A stretch of 16,942 nt of DNA from NCBI GenBank assembly GCA_035275285.1, contig DATENA010000054.1, positions 1 through 16,942 of the forward strand, in the 5' to 3' direction. The translations under genes and the position numbers were made by a program. This document shows positions 7,506 to 13,788 of the stretch, piece after piece. Each line of letters opens with the position of its first letter. The stretch's first letter is position 1. This DNA is from Chersky-265 sp035275285 (GTDB lineage Bacteria > Fibrobacterota > Fibrobacteria > UBA11236). A model generated the notes under the pieces. That model worked only from the letters and a program-made list of their open reading frames with translations. It was not told the origin of the DNA and searched no databases.

Positions 7506-8843
7506 TCAATCCGCGGAGAAAGGCTTATCCTCTTCCAAACAATCGCAAAGCCTGGAATACACCGCCGGGTAACCCGAAGGTTCCGGCGCCGCCCGCAGGA
7601 TCCGTTCCGCCAGGTTCCCCTCCGAGAGGATGAGATCGATGGAAGGCATGAAGGCCTGATCGGAACCGGCCGTGCGGGCCGCGGGCAGGCTCTTGGCGCT
7701 CAGGGCCCTGATGAAGGCCCCGGCGGTAGGCTGCCGGTCCGTCCCGAAGGCGGCGAACGGGAATTCCGCCGGCATGGGCGCCGCCATGCCGCGCCTGGCC
7801 GTGTCCAGGAAGAGCGCGCGCAGGAGGCCCGCGGGGGTCTTGCGGTGGGCGGCCAGCATGTCCTCGCCGGTCCCCAGGGCATATCGTAGCATCGAGGTTA
7901 CCCAGTGGCAGAGCGCCAGGTCCGCGGCGGGCCGCTCCTGGGTGTCCAGGCAGCGGATCTCGATGGAGTCCCGGTCGAAGCGCGCGATGGCCGCCCGGGA
8001 ATTGAGCCATTCCTGCTGCATGATCCCCTGGGAATCGAACGGGGCGATTTCGCGGAACATGGGCGCGAGGATCTTCCCGCGGTATTCCTCTTCGCTTCCG
8101 ATGGGTTCGGGGACGATGTCCCCGATGATGGAGGGGAGGCGGCGCTGGTTGCCCACGTAATGGGACAGGCGCCCGTCCAGCCAGCCGTGGTGCGCGCCGT
8201 CGAAGACGGGACTGGAGGCCGCCAGGGCCGGGAGCACGGGCAGGAGCAGGCTGACGGCGTTGTGCAGGCGCGAGAATTCGGCGTCGCCGGAAAAGGGCAG
8301 GTTGAGATGGACGCTTTGGATGTTGAACCAGCCGTGGCCGCGCACGCCGAAGATGCGGTCATAGGCCCGGTAGATGCCGTTGTCCTCGTGGGGCCAGATG
8401 CGCGATTCGCGCGCGGGATCCATGAAGGGATGCATGCCGCCGGGCAGGAGGCGGCAATTCCACTGCGACAGCGCCCGGTTGGCCAGCTTCACGTAGGCGG
8501 CGAAGTCGCGCGCCTGGGCGGCCAGGTCCCGCGCCGGGGCTTTGCATTTGAGCTCCAGGACGTGGGCGGCGAGTTCGTTGTCCGCCTCCACGTTGCCGGT
8601 GGCGGGATGGGAGTCCGGGCTTCCGCCCAGGGCCGCGAGCAGGCGGTCCGCGGAAGGGTCCACCGCCAGGGTGTCCCGCCGGACAACGGCGTATTCGATT
8701 TCCACGCCGGAGACCTCGAACAGGGAAAAGGACCGTCCCGGAGCGGACGACGGGACGGCGGCCGCGGACGCCGGAAAGGAGGGCGCCGAAGCGGCGCCGC
8801 CGGAATCCGATTGCGCGGACTCGGGGCCGGCCGGCCGGGACAT
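7506..8843 (-). CDS. GCS2-family carboxylate-amine ligase (glutamate-cysteine ligase type 2-like)
   Basis: A 445-residue cytoplasmic ATP-dependent ligase of the GCS2 (YbdK-like) family, which joins an amino group to the gamma-carboxyl of glutamate or a similar acid within the glutamine-synthetase fold. Visible marks are GVEIEYAVV (Glu48, Glu50: nucleotide/metal glutamates), VEADNELAAHVLELK (86-99), GGMHPFMDP (135-143), QSVHLNLPF (His179) and EIRCLDTQERPAADLA (295-309, close to the EIR-LD-QE-P-AD pattern of this family). The first 37 residues are Ala/Ser/Pro-rich and lack family conservation. The ATG at 8843 lies 14 bases after the ATP-grasp stop; no clear Shine-Dalgarno site is seen. It is the last gene of the cassette. 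True glutamate-cysteine ligase activity should not be assumed: next to an ATP-grasp partner, such enzymes probably make other amides. Confidence 0.88.
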   Translation of the reverse strand: MSRPAGPESAQSDSGGAASAPSFPASAAAVPSSAPGRSFSLFEVSGVEIEYAVVRRDTLAVDPSADRLLAALGGSPDSHPATGNVEADNELAAHVLELKCKAPARDLAAQARDFAAYVKLANRALSQWNCRLLPGGMHPFMDPARESRIWPHEDNGIYRAYDRIFGVRGHGWFNIQSVHLNLPFSGDAEFSRLHNAVSLLLPVLPALAASSPVFDGAHHGWLDGRLSHYVGNQRRLPSIIGDIVPEPIGSEEEYRGKILAPMFREIAPFDSQGIMQQEWLNSRAAIARFDRDSIEIRCLDTQERPAADLALCHWVTSMLRYALGTGEDMLAAHRKTPAGLLRALFLDTARRGMAAPMPAEFPFAAFGTDRQPTAGAFIRALSAKSLPAARTAGSDQAFMPSIDLILSEGNLAERILRAAPEPSGYPAVYSRLCDCLEEDKPFSAD

Positions 8844-8857
8844 GGGGGTCTCGGGGT

Positions 8858-10381
8858 TTATCGGACGACCTGCAGGTTCAGCAGCTTCACGATCTCGGCC
8901 GGCATGGCCGGTTCCCGGTCCTTGCGCTGCTTCAATTTGTCGATGCGGTTGACGAACTCCTCCATGACGGTGTTGTAGAGGGAATCCTTCAGGACCTGAT
9001 CCTCCACGCCCACGTCGATGTTGGGATTGTCGTTCACTTCCACCACGTAGGGTTTCTTGCCCACCACCTTGATGTCCACCCCGTACAGGCCGTCCCCGAT
9101 GAGCTTGGCGGCCTTGAGGGCGGTGTTGATGATGAAGGGCTCCACCTGGGACACGTGGTAGGTCATGTGCGCGCCCTCGCCGGCCTTCCCGTCCTGGTGG
9201 TGGTTGATGATCTGCCAGTGGTTGCGCGACATGAAGTACTTGCAGGCGAACAGGGGCTTGCCGTTGAAGATGCCGATGCGCCAATCGAACTCGGTGGGCA
9301 TGAACTCCTGGGCGATGATGTAGTCCGAGCGCTTGAAGTATTCCTTGCACACCGAGGCCAGTTCGCCCGGGTCCTGCACCTTGACCACCCCGCGCGAGAA
9401 GGAGCCGTCCGGGATCTTGATGATGATCGGGAACGAGAACTGCTCGTAGATGTCCACCACGTTGTCTTCGGAAAGGATGAAGGTCTTGGGGCGCGGGATG
9501 CCTTCCCGCTTGAACAGCTCGTTCAGGAAGATCTTGTTGGTGCAGTAGAGGATGGACTTGGGATCGTCGATGACGACGATCTTCTCCTTCTCCGCCTTCT
9601 TGGCGAAGCGGAAGGTGTGGTGATCGATGGAGGTGGTCTCGCGGATGAAGAGCCCGTCGAATTCCGGCAGGTGGGCGAAGTCCTTCTTCTCGATCACTTC
9701 CACGGAGAGGCCGTTGTTCTTGCCGGCCTTGATGAACTTCTGGATGGCCGCGTCGTCCGAGGGCGAGAACCGCTCGGTGGGGTTGTGCAGGATGGCCAGA
9801 TCGTAGCGCGCGGAATTGTTCTGGCGCTTGATGCCCCAGCGGTGGATGGTGAACTCCACCAAGGCCTCCAGGAACACGGCGATGTGCGATTCCGGGATGC
9901 TGTTGATGGACATGGACCGGATGGAGGTGAGGATCCATTGCTTTTCCCGGCGGAAATAGACCTTGAAGAACGGGCACGGGAAGAGGTTGAAGAACATGCG
10001 CGAGATCTTCTCGTACTTTTTGGAGACGTTCTTGCCGAAGTAGACGGAAAGCTCGTATTTGTTGTCCGTGATGTTGGCCAGATCCTTCTGGATCTGGGCG
10101 TTCAGGTCGTCCGTCTCGATGAGGTAGAACTCCTTCTTGGAGAGCGCCTGCATGGTCGAGATGTTCGGCAGCACCTTGTGGCCGCGGGCCTCGGCCACCA
10201 GCGACACGTAGTAGCCGGAGCCCAGGTAGCCGTAATTGTTGGCCAGGTTGATGATCTTGAGCTGGCGCAGGTCCTGCCATTCCTTGAGGAAGAGATAATC
10301 GTTCACGGAGACGAACTCTATCTGCGGGACCCGTTTTTTCCAGTGGCGGGCATTCTCCACCACGCATATGTTCCGTATCAT
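8858..10381 (-). CDS. RimK-like ATP-grasp ligase with N-terminal RLAN-type domain
   Basis: A 507-residue ATP-grasp carboxylate-amine ligase. The C-terminal catalytic half (about 270-480) shows all key parts: NKIFLNEL with Lys283; FPIIIKIPDGSFSRGV with the ATP lysine Lys322 and the flexible glycine loop 326-331; AQEFMPTEFDWRIGIF with Glu359, Asp366 and Arg368; DIKVVGKKPYVVEVNDNPN with Asp436 and the magnesium ligands Glu448, Asn450 and Asn452. The N-terminal part (about 1-190) is a separate alpha/beta region of the kind found in front of some RimK-like ligases (RLAN domain); NLANNYGYLGSGYYVSLVAE (45-64) is its most distinctive stretch. The enzyme would activate a carboxylate as acyl-phosphate and add an amine, as RimK does with glutamate. 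The ATG at 10381 lies 18 bases after the peptidase stop. Middle gene of the cassette; substrate unknown. Confidence 0.9.
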   Translation of the reverse strand: MIRNICVVENARHWKKRVPQIEFVSVNDYLFLKEWQDLRQLKIINLANNYGYLGSGYYVSLVAEARGHKVLPNISTMQALSKKEFYLIETDDLNAQIQKDLANITDNKYELSVYFGKNVSKKYEKISRMFFNLFPCPFFKVYFRREKQWILTSIRSMSINSIPESHIAVFLEALVEFTIHRWGIKRQNNSARYDLAILHNPTERFSPSDDAAIQKFIKAGKNNGLSVEVIEKKDFAHLPEFDGLFIRETTSIDHHTFRFAKKAEKEKIVVIDDPKSILYCTNKIFLNELFKREGIPRPKTFILSEDNVVDIYEQFSFPIIIKIPDGSFSRGVVKVQDPGELASVCKEYFKRSDYIIAQEFMPTEFDWRIGIFNGKPLFACKYFMSRNHWQIINHHQDGKAGEGAHMTYHVSQVEPFIINTALKAAKLIGDGLYGVDIKVVGKKPYVVEVNDNPNIDVGVEDQVLKDSLYNTVMEEFVNRIDKLKQRKDREPAMPAEIVKLLNLQVVR

Positions 10382-10399
10382 TGTTTCGCTGTCACTTTG

Positions 10400-11092
10400 C
10401 TATTGCTTTGCTATCACCAAAAGGTTCTCGTCGTAGGTCAGGATTCCCAGCATCACCGCGTTCGCGAACTTGGTGAAGGGCAGGCGGTAGGTCCCCGTTT
10501 CCGAGATGGGGTTCTTCCGCAGGGGGTCCTGGATGGTCACGCTGCGGGTGCCGGGATCCCAGCCGGATACGACCACGAAGTGCCCCACCGGCTGGCCGAT
10601 GATGTCGTCCTCCTCGTTGTCCGAGGTTTCGCGCATATGTTGATATAGGTATGTGGCGGACAGACCGCAAATGATAGGCTTGTGATCCTTGAAAAGACGG
10701 CTCAGGAGTTCTTCGTTCAGATCGTCGAACCTGAGGATCCCGCCTTTTTTCAGGAAGTCCAGGTAGAAGCCGATCACCTTCTTCTGTTTCACGCTGCGGA
10801 TCTTGCGCCGGCGCTGCTTCAGCTTGTTCGCCAGCTCCTTGGCGCCGAGCGCCTTCCAGGTGGGATCGAAGATCTTGATGTTGTACGTGTAGATCTCGGC
10901 GGCGAATCCGTGCGCCAGGGCGTTGCGGGCCAGGTTCACGGCCACGGTCCCGCCGGTCCGCCAGTGTTCGATTTCGTGCTTGAGCTTGTCCAGCGAGGTG
11001 GGATGGGCGTGATAATCGTAAATGGCTTGGAGACAGGTGATCCCGCAACTTTCGTCGTCGGGCTGCTTGGAAACATGCAGGTCCAGCTTCAT
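10400..11092 (-). CDS. C39-like cysteine peptidase, stand-alone
   Basis: A 230-residue papain-fold peptidase of C39 type. Gln10 and Cys16 in KQPDDESCGITCLQAI have the exact six-residue spacing of the oxyanion glutamine and catalytic cysteine in C39 enzymes. GHFVVVSGWD supplies His171, and VTIQDPLRK supplies the third catalytic residue, Asp189. Between them a Lys/Arg-rich insertion (about 90-105) precedes a second subdomain. Classical C39 domains are fused to bacteriocin ABC exporters and cut double-glycine leaders; this protein has no membrane helices, ABC domain or signal peptide, so it acts in the cytoplasm. As first gene of the peptidase / ATP-grasp / GCS2 cassette it may trim a precursor or hydrolyse or transfer an amide made by the ligases. 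The ATG at 11092 overlaps the end of a possible 27-codon upstream frame by four bases. No clear Shine-Dalgarno site. Confidence 0.85.
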   Translation of the reverse strand: MKLDLHVSKQPDDESCGITCLQAIYDYHAHPTSLDKLKHEIEHWRTGGTVAVNLARNALAHGFAAEIYTYNIKIFDPTWKALGAKELANKLKQRRRKIRSVKQKKVIGFYLDFLKKGGILRFDDLNEELLSRLFKDHKPIICGLSATYLYQHMRETSDNEEDDIIGQPVGHFVVVSGWDPGTRSVTIQDPLRKNPISETGTYRLPFTKFANAVMLGILTYDENLLVIAKQ

Positions 11093-11117
11093 CGATGTTC
11101 GCTGAAGCGGCCTGCGT

Positions 11118-11138
11118 GGAGTTTGCGAAGCAAACTCC
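11118..11138. other. Perfect 9-bp hairpin in the DUF4412/peptidase spacer
   Basis: GGAGTTTGC and GCAAACTCC form a perfect nine-base stem around a GAA triloop. It lies 26-46 bases before the peptidase start in the leader of the cassette. There is no T-run on either side, so it is not a standard terminator. It could be an attenuator, an RNA-processing site, a protein-binding palindrome, or a dispersed palindromic repeat. Confidence 0.6.
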
Positions 11139-11203
11139 GGAGCAGGGAGCCCGATAACGGGGGATCGAGCATGGCGCGCTTACGCAAAATCCCCGGCCCT
11201 CCG

Positions 11204-11992
11204 CTATTTGCCCTCGAGGGCGCCTTGGATGATCTTCTTCATTTCCTCCACCTGCTCGGGCGTGGGCTGCAAGCCCGCGGCGCCGGTGAGGTCCGATTTC
11301 CGGTAGTCCGCCGGAACCGTGAAAAGCGCGGCCGGAAGGGCTTTGCGCTCGATTTTCCGCACTTCCGTGGTCACCCGTTGCCCGTCCCGGACCACGATGC
11401 AGCGCATGGGCAGGCCGGATTTGCCGGCTTCTTCCAGGGCGCGGAACGCCGCGGCCTGGCCGAATTGGGGATTGGCTTCCTGCAGCTTCTTCAGCACGGC
11501 GTATACGTCCGGGAAATCCTGCGTGATCCACGCGTCCACCAACTCCCGGTTCCGGGTCAGCGTCAGGTGCGTGCACTCGTATCCGAGCAGCGTCTCCTTG
11601 CCGAGCACCTTGAGCGCGTATTTGCCGGCGAACGCGGTATCGGATACGGAAGCCATGGCGCCGGCCTCGATGAGGCTGTAGGTGCGGAGATTGTCGTTCA
11701 CCAGGAACAGGACGTTCGGTTGCCTGGGATCCAGCAGCACGCCCAATTGGATGGGCGCGGGCAGCGGATTCACCTGCAGCTTCAAATCCAGCTTGGCCTT
11801 GTCGCCCGACTTGGACAAGAACAGATCGCCCGAGCCCGCTTCCATGGAAATGCCGATGGAGATGACGCCGTCGAAGCCGGCCCCCGCTTTGGCGGACGCC
11901 GCGGCGCCGCGAGGTGCCGTTTCGGAGCGGACATCAAGCGCTGCGGCGAGGGTGAAAAGGACGAAGAGGGAGGCCGAAAAGAGTCCGCGCAT
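11204..11992 (-). CDS. Secreted DUF4412-like protein
   Basis: A 262-residue exported protein. Residues 2-22 (RGLFSASLFVLFTLAAALDV) form a signal peptide, so the product is periplasmic or outer-membrane associated. The body is beta-rich with the layout of DUF4412 proteins: FDGVISIGISMEAGSGDLFLS, then strand pairs KAKLDLKLQV, NVLFLVNDNLRTYSLIE and KVLGKETLLGYECTHLTLTR, and the family-like closing segment TVPADYRKSDL. The fold resembles LolA-type lipoprotein-handling proteins; biochemical function is unknown. A 60-residue insertion containing YAVLKKLQEANPQFGQAAAF looks helical. Start choice is ATG 11992; a TTG directly before it (11995) is equally possible. A strong promoter precedes it. It shares the strand with the amidoligase cassette 111 bases further on, so transcription may continue into those genes. 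Confidence 0.75.
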   Translation of the reverse strand: MRGLFSASLFVLFTLAAALDVRSETAPRGAAASAKAGAGFDGVISIGISMEAGSGDLFLSKSGDKAKLDLKLQVNPLPAPIQLGVLLDPRQPNVLFLVNDNLRTYSLIEAGAMASVSDTAFAGKYALKVLGKETLLGYECTHLTLTRNRELVDAWITQDFPDVYAVLKKLQEANPQFGQAAAFRALEEAGKSGLPMRCIVVRDGQRVTTEVRKIERKALPAALFTVPADYRKSDLTGAAGLQPTPEQVEEMKKIIQGALEGK

Positions 11993-12047
11993 CAAGTATC
12001 TGTTCAGGGTTCCTTCTGGGGTTCTGCGATTAAAAGTAACTTATCAT

Positions 12048-12076
12048 ACGATACGATGCTGAACCTTTCCTGTCAA
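12048..12076 (-). promoter_or_regulatory. Sigma-70-type promoter of the DUF4412 gene
   Basis: On the minus strand a perfect -35 hexamer TTGACA (12071-12076) is followed by a 17-base spacer and TATCGT (12048-12053; four of six consensus bases). Transcription would start near 12041, giving a leader of about 48 bases before the ATG at 11992. This is the best promoter match in the window. Confidence 0.6.
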
Positions 12077-12132
12077 AAAATCGGAAGGGCGGAACTCCCC
12101 TGAGCCGCCCCCCGACGGGGCTTGCCGGCGTC

Positions 12133-13662
12133 ATGCGCCGGTCGGCCGGAACCCTGGGCCGGTGCGCCCTTTGCCTCCTCCTCGCGGCCGCGCCGGTGGC
12201 GCAGGCGCTTCCGCCGGCCTCTGGGCTTCCGCCGGCCTCTGGGCTTCCGCCGGCCTCCGGACTTCCGCCGGCCTCCGGGCCCGCGCCGGGAACCGGCTCC
12301 CGGGTAATTTCCTCGAAGTCCCCCGCCGCAACCATAGGCATGGCTGGGCCTTCCGCCATCCTGGCGCGCTTCGACTCCCTGCTGGAAGCGGGCCGGTTCC
12401 CAGAGGCCCGACGCCTCTGCGCCGGTCAGATGTTGCGCATGTTCGACTTCATCGTCCTCACCCAGTCCAAAATCGCCGGCTACGTGGACAGCGGACGCTC
12501 CCATGAAGAGACCCTGGAGGAGAAGACCACCGGGGATTGGGCCTATGCCAAGGTCTATAGCCGCCTGGTGTTCACCCGGCCTTTCCTGGGACAGGATTCC
12601 CTGGCCTCCGTGCAGGCCGCGCATCTCTATCGCTCCCGGCGGGGCTGGCTCATCGCGGAAATGGAGGAACTGGAAGGGAAGGACTCCCCCGTCCGCCTCA
12701 GGAGCGGGATTCCCGAAGGGGTGGACGGCGATCCCGCGGCCTCCGCGCCTTCGCAAGGCGCCGGGACCGGACCGGGACGCGCGCTGTTCCCGGTCTCCTC
12801 CCGGGCCCCGGAGCGCCCCGGGCAGGCGGACCGGATGCGCTATCGCCTGCGCCTGAAAAACGCGGAGGGATGGGCCGGGGCGTTCCCGCTGGGAGGGACC
12901 CAGCGGCTGATCCGCGCGGTTTCGCCTTCGGAGTGGATCGTGGAGGTGAGCCGGCGGGCGGGAGGAGCGGAAACGGACCGGGCCCTGCCCCCGGATTCCC
13001 TGGGCTTCTACCTGGGCTCCAATGCCTACCTGGTGCTGGAAGACACCCTGCTGGCGCGCACGGCCACGTCCCTGGCCCCGGGAGAGCGGGACCCGGTCCG
13101 CATCGCGCGGGAGGCGTTCGCCTGGGTGGAGGGGAACTTCCGGTTCAAGATGGGATCGGTGCTGTTCGGCACCAGCAGCGAAACCGTGCGCGATCTGACC
13201 GGGGATTGCTCCGAAGCCGCCATCCTCACGGCGGCCCTGTTGCGCGCCCGGGGCGTTCCCGCCCGCATCGCCCTGGGGTTCGCGAGCCTGGGCCAAGGCG
13301 TTTTCATCGGCCATGCCTGGTGCGAAGCCTGGCTGGAAGGCGGATGGACCGGCGTGGACGCGGCCTTGCGGGAGTTCCCCGCCGGGGCGGAGCGGGTGAA
13401 ACTGGCGGAGTTGGACGGGCGGGGGGACATGCGCATCGCCGCCACCAACCTCATGATGCGGATGATCTCCAACCTGGAAATCGAGATCACCGGCGCGTGG
13501 AAAAAGGGTCGGAGCCTGCCCTTGCGGGCGTTCCCGGACAACTCGGCGGAGGCGGGGAGGTTTTTCGAGGAGATCCTCGAGGGGTTGGACGGGGGCGGGA
13601 AAAGTCAAAGTGCAAAGTGCAAAAGTCAAAGTGCAAAATGTGAAGAGCAAGCCGTTCCCTGA
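12133..13662 (+). CDS. Secreted transglutaminase-like (papain-fold) protein
   Basis: A 509-residue exported protein. A signal peptide (RCALCLLLAAAPVAQA, about residues 10-25) is followed at once by four GLPPAS-type hexapeptides. Residues 75-185 form an alpha/beta region ending WLIAEMEELEG, a possible NTF2-like domain. After a low-complexity linker (about 190-235) and a beta region, the transglutaminase-like core begins near 310. It has a full triad: Cys359 in TGDCSEAAILTAALLRARG, His394 in GHAWCEAWLEGGW, and Asp409 in GVDAAL. Proteins of this type are proteases, peptidoglycan-acting enzymes or amide-transfer enzymes; which applies here cannot be told. The last 20 residues (SQSAKCKSQSAKC plus a few) are encoded by a heptad-repeat arm that invaded the 3' end. 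The ATG at 12133 has no strong Shine-Dalgarno site. Divergent from the DUF4412 gene and convergent with the EamA gene. Confidence 0.82.
   Translation: MRRSAGTLGRCALCLLLAAAPVAQALPPASGLPPASGLPPASGLPPASGPAPGTGSRVISSKSPAATIGMAGPSAILARFDSLLEAGRFPEARRLCAGQMLRMFDFIVLTQSKIAGYVDSGRSHEETLEEKTTGDWAYAKVYSRLVFTRPFLGQDSLASVQAAHLYRSRRGWLIAEMEELEGKDSPVRLRSGIPEGVDGDPAASAPSQGAGTGPGRALFPVSSRAPERPGQADRMRYRLRLKNAEGWAGAFPLGGTQRLIRAVSPSEWIVEVSRRAGGAETDRALPPDSLGFYLGSNAYLVLEDTLLARTATSLAPGERDPVRIAREAFAWVEGNFRFKMGSVLFGTSSETVRDLTGDCSEAAILTAALLRARGVPARIALGFASLGQGVFIGHAWCEAWLEGGWTGVDAALREFPAGAERVKLAELDGRGDMRIAATNLMMRMISNLEIEITGAWKKGRSLPLRAFPDNSAEAGRFFEEILEGLDGGGKSQSAKCKSQSAKCEEQAVP
12208..12279 (+). repeat. Four tandem 18-bp repeats inside the transglutaminase gene
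   Basis: The 18-base unit CTTCCGCCGGCCTCTGGG occurs four times in a row; the first two copies are identical and the last two differ by one or two bases. It encodes (LPPASG)4 directly after the signal peptide, a flexible tether. Near-identical copies suggest recent expansion by slippage. Confidence 0.9.
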
Positions 13663-13773
13663 CTATGATTACTCCGGTGCGCGTTGAATGGATACCCCCT
13701 CTTCCTCCCATTCTATCCATCGCGCAGCGGCACTCTGTTCCCCATTTTCAATTTTGCACTTTGACTTTTGACT
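13603..13773. repeat. Heptad-repeat inverted element, copy 2 (transglutaminase/EamA junction)
   Basis: The left arm reads AGTCAAA-GTGCAAA-GTGCAAA-AGTCAAA-GTGCAAA (13603-13637) and lies inside the end of the transglutaminase gene. The right arm reads TTTGCAC-TTTGACT-TTTGACT (13753-13773). The 115-base interior is unlike that of copy 1 apart from a short TGCCGC...GCGATGG similarity on the minus strand, and carries its own ATGGATA/TATCCAT inverted repeat (13688-13720). The segment 13747-13771 is the exact reverse complement of 2287-2311 (25 bases), so this copy is inverted relative to the first. Confidence 0.85.
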
Positions 13774-13788
13774 TCTCTCTCTTCTCCT

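Noticed and set aside
7506..10367. A 953-codon minus-strand frame that could suggest a fusion of the GCS2 enzyme with an N-terminal extension of about 500 residues
   Set aside because: The upstream part is the wrong frame of the ATP-grasp gene and reads as Arg/Gly/His-rich noise; the genuine GCS2 sequence begins near the ATG at 8843.
12073..13650. A 525-codon minus-strand frame opposite the transglutaminase gene
   Set aside because: Contains PEAGGS-type repeats from the reverse of the 18-base tandem repeat and no domain signature; the plus strand has a signal peptide and a Cys-His-Asp triad.
13603..13773. CRISPR-like array
   Set aside because: The repeats are seven-base words in tandem without spacers, arranged as inverted arms; no Cas genes are nearby.
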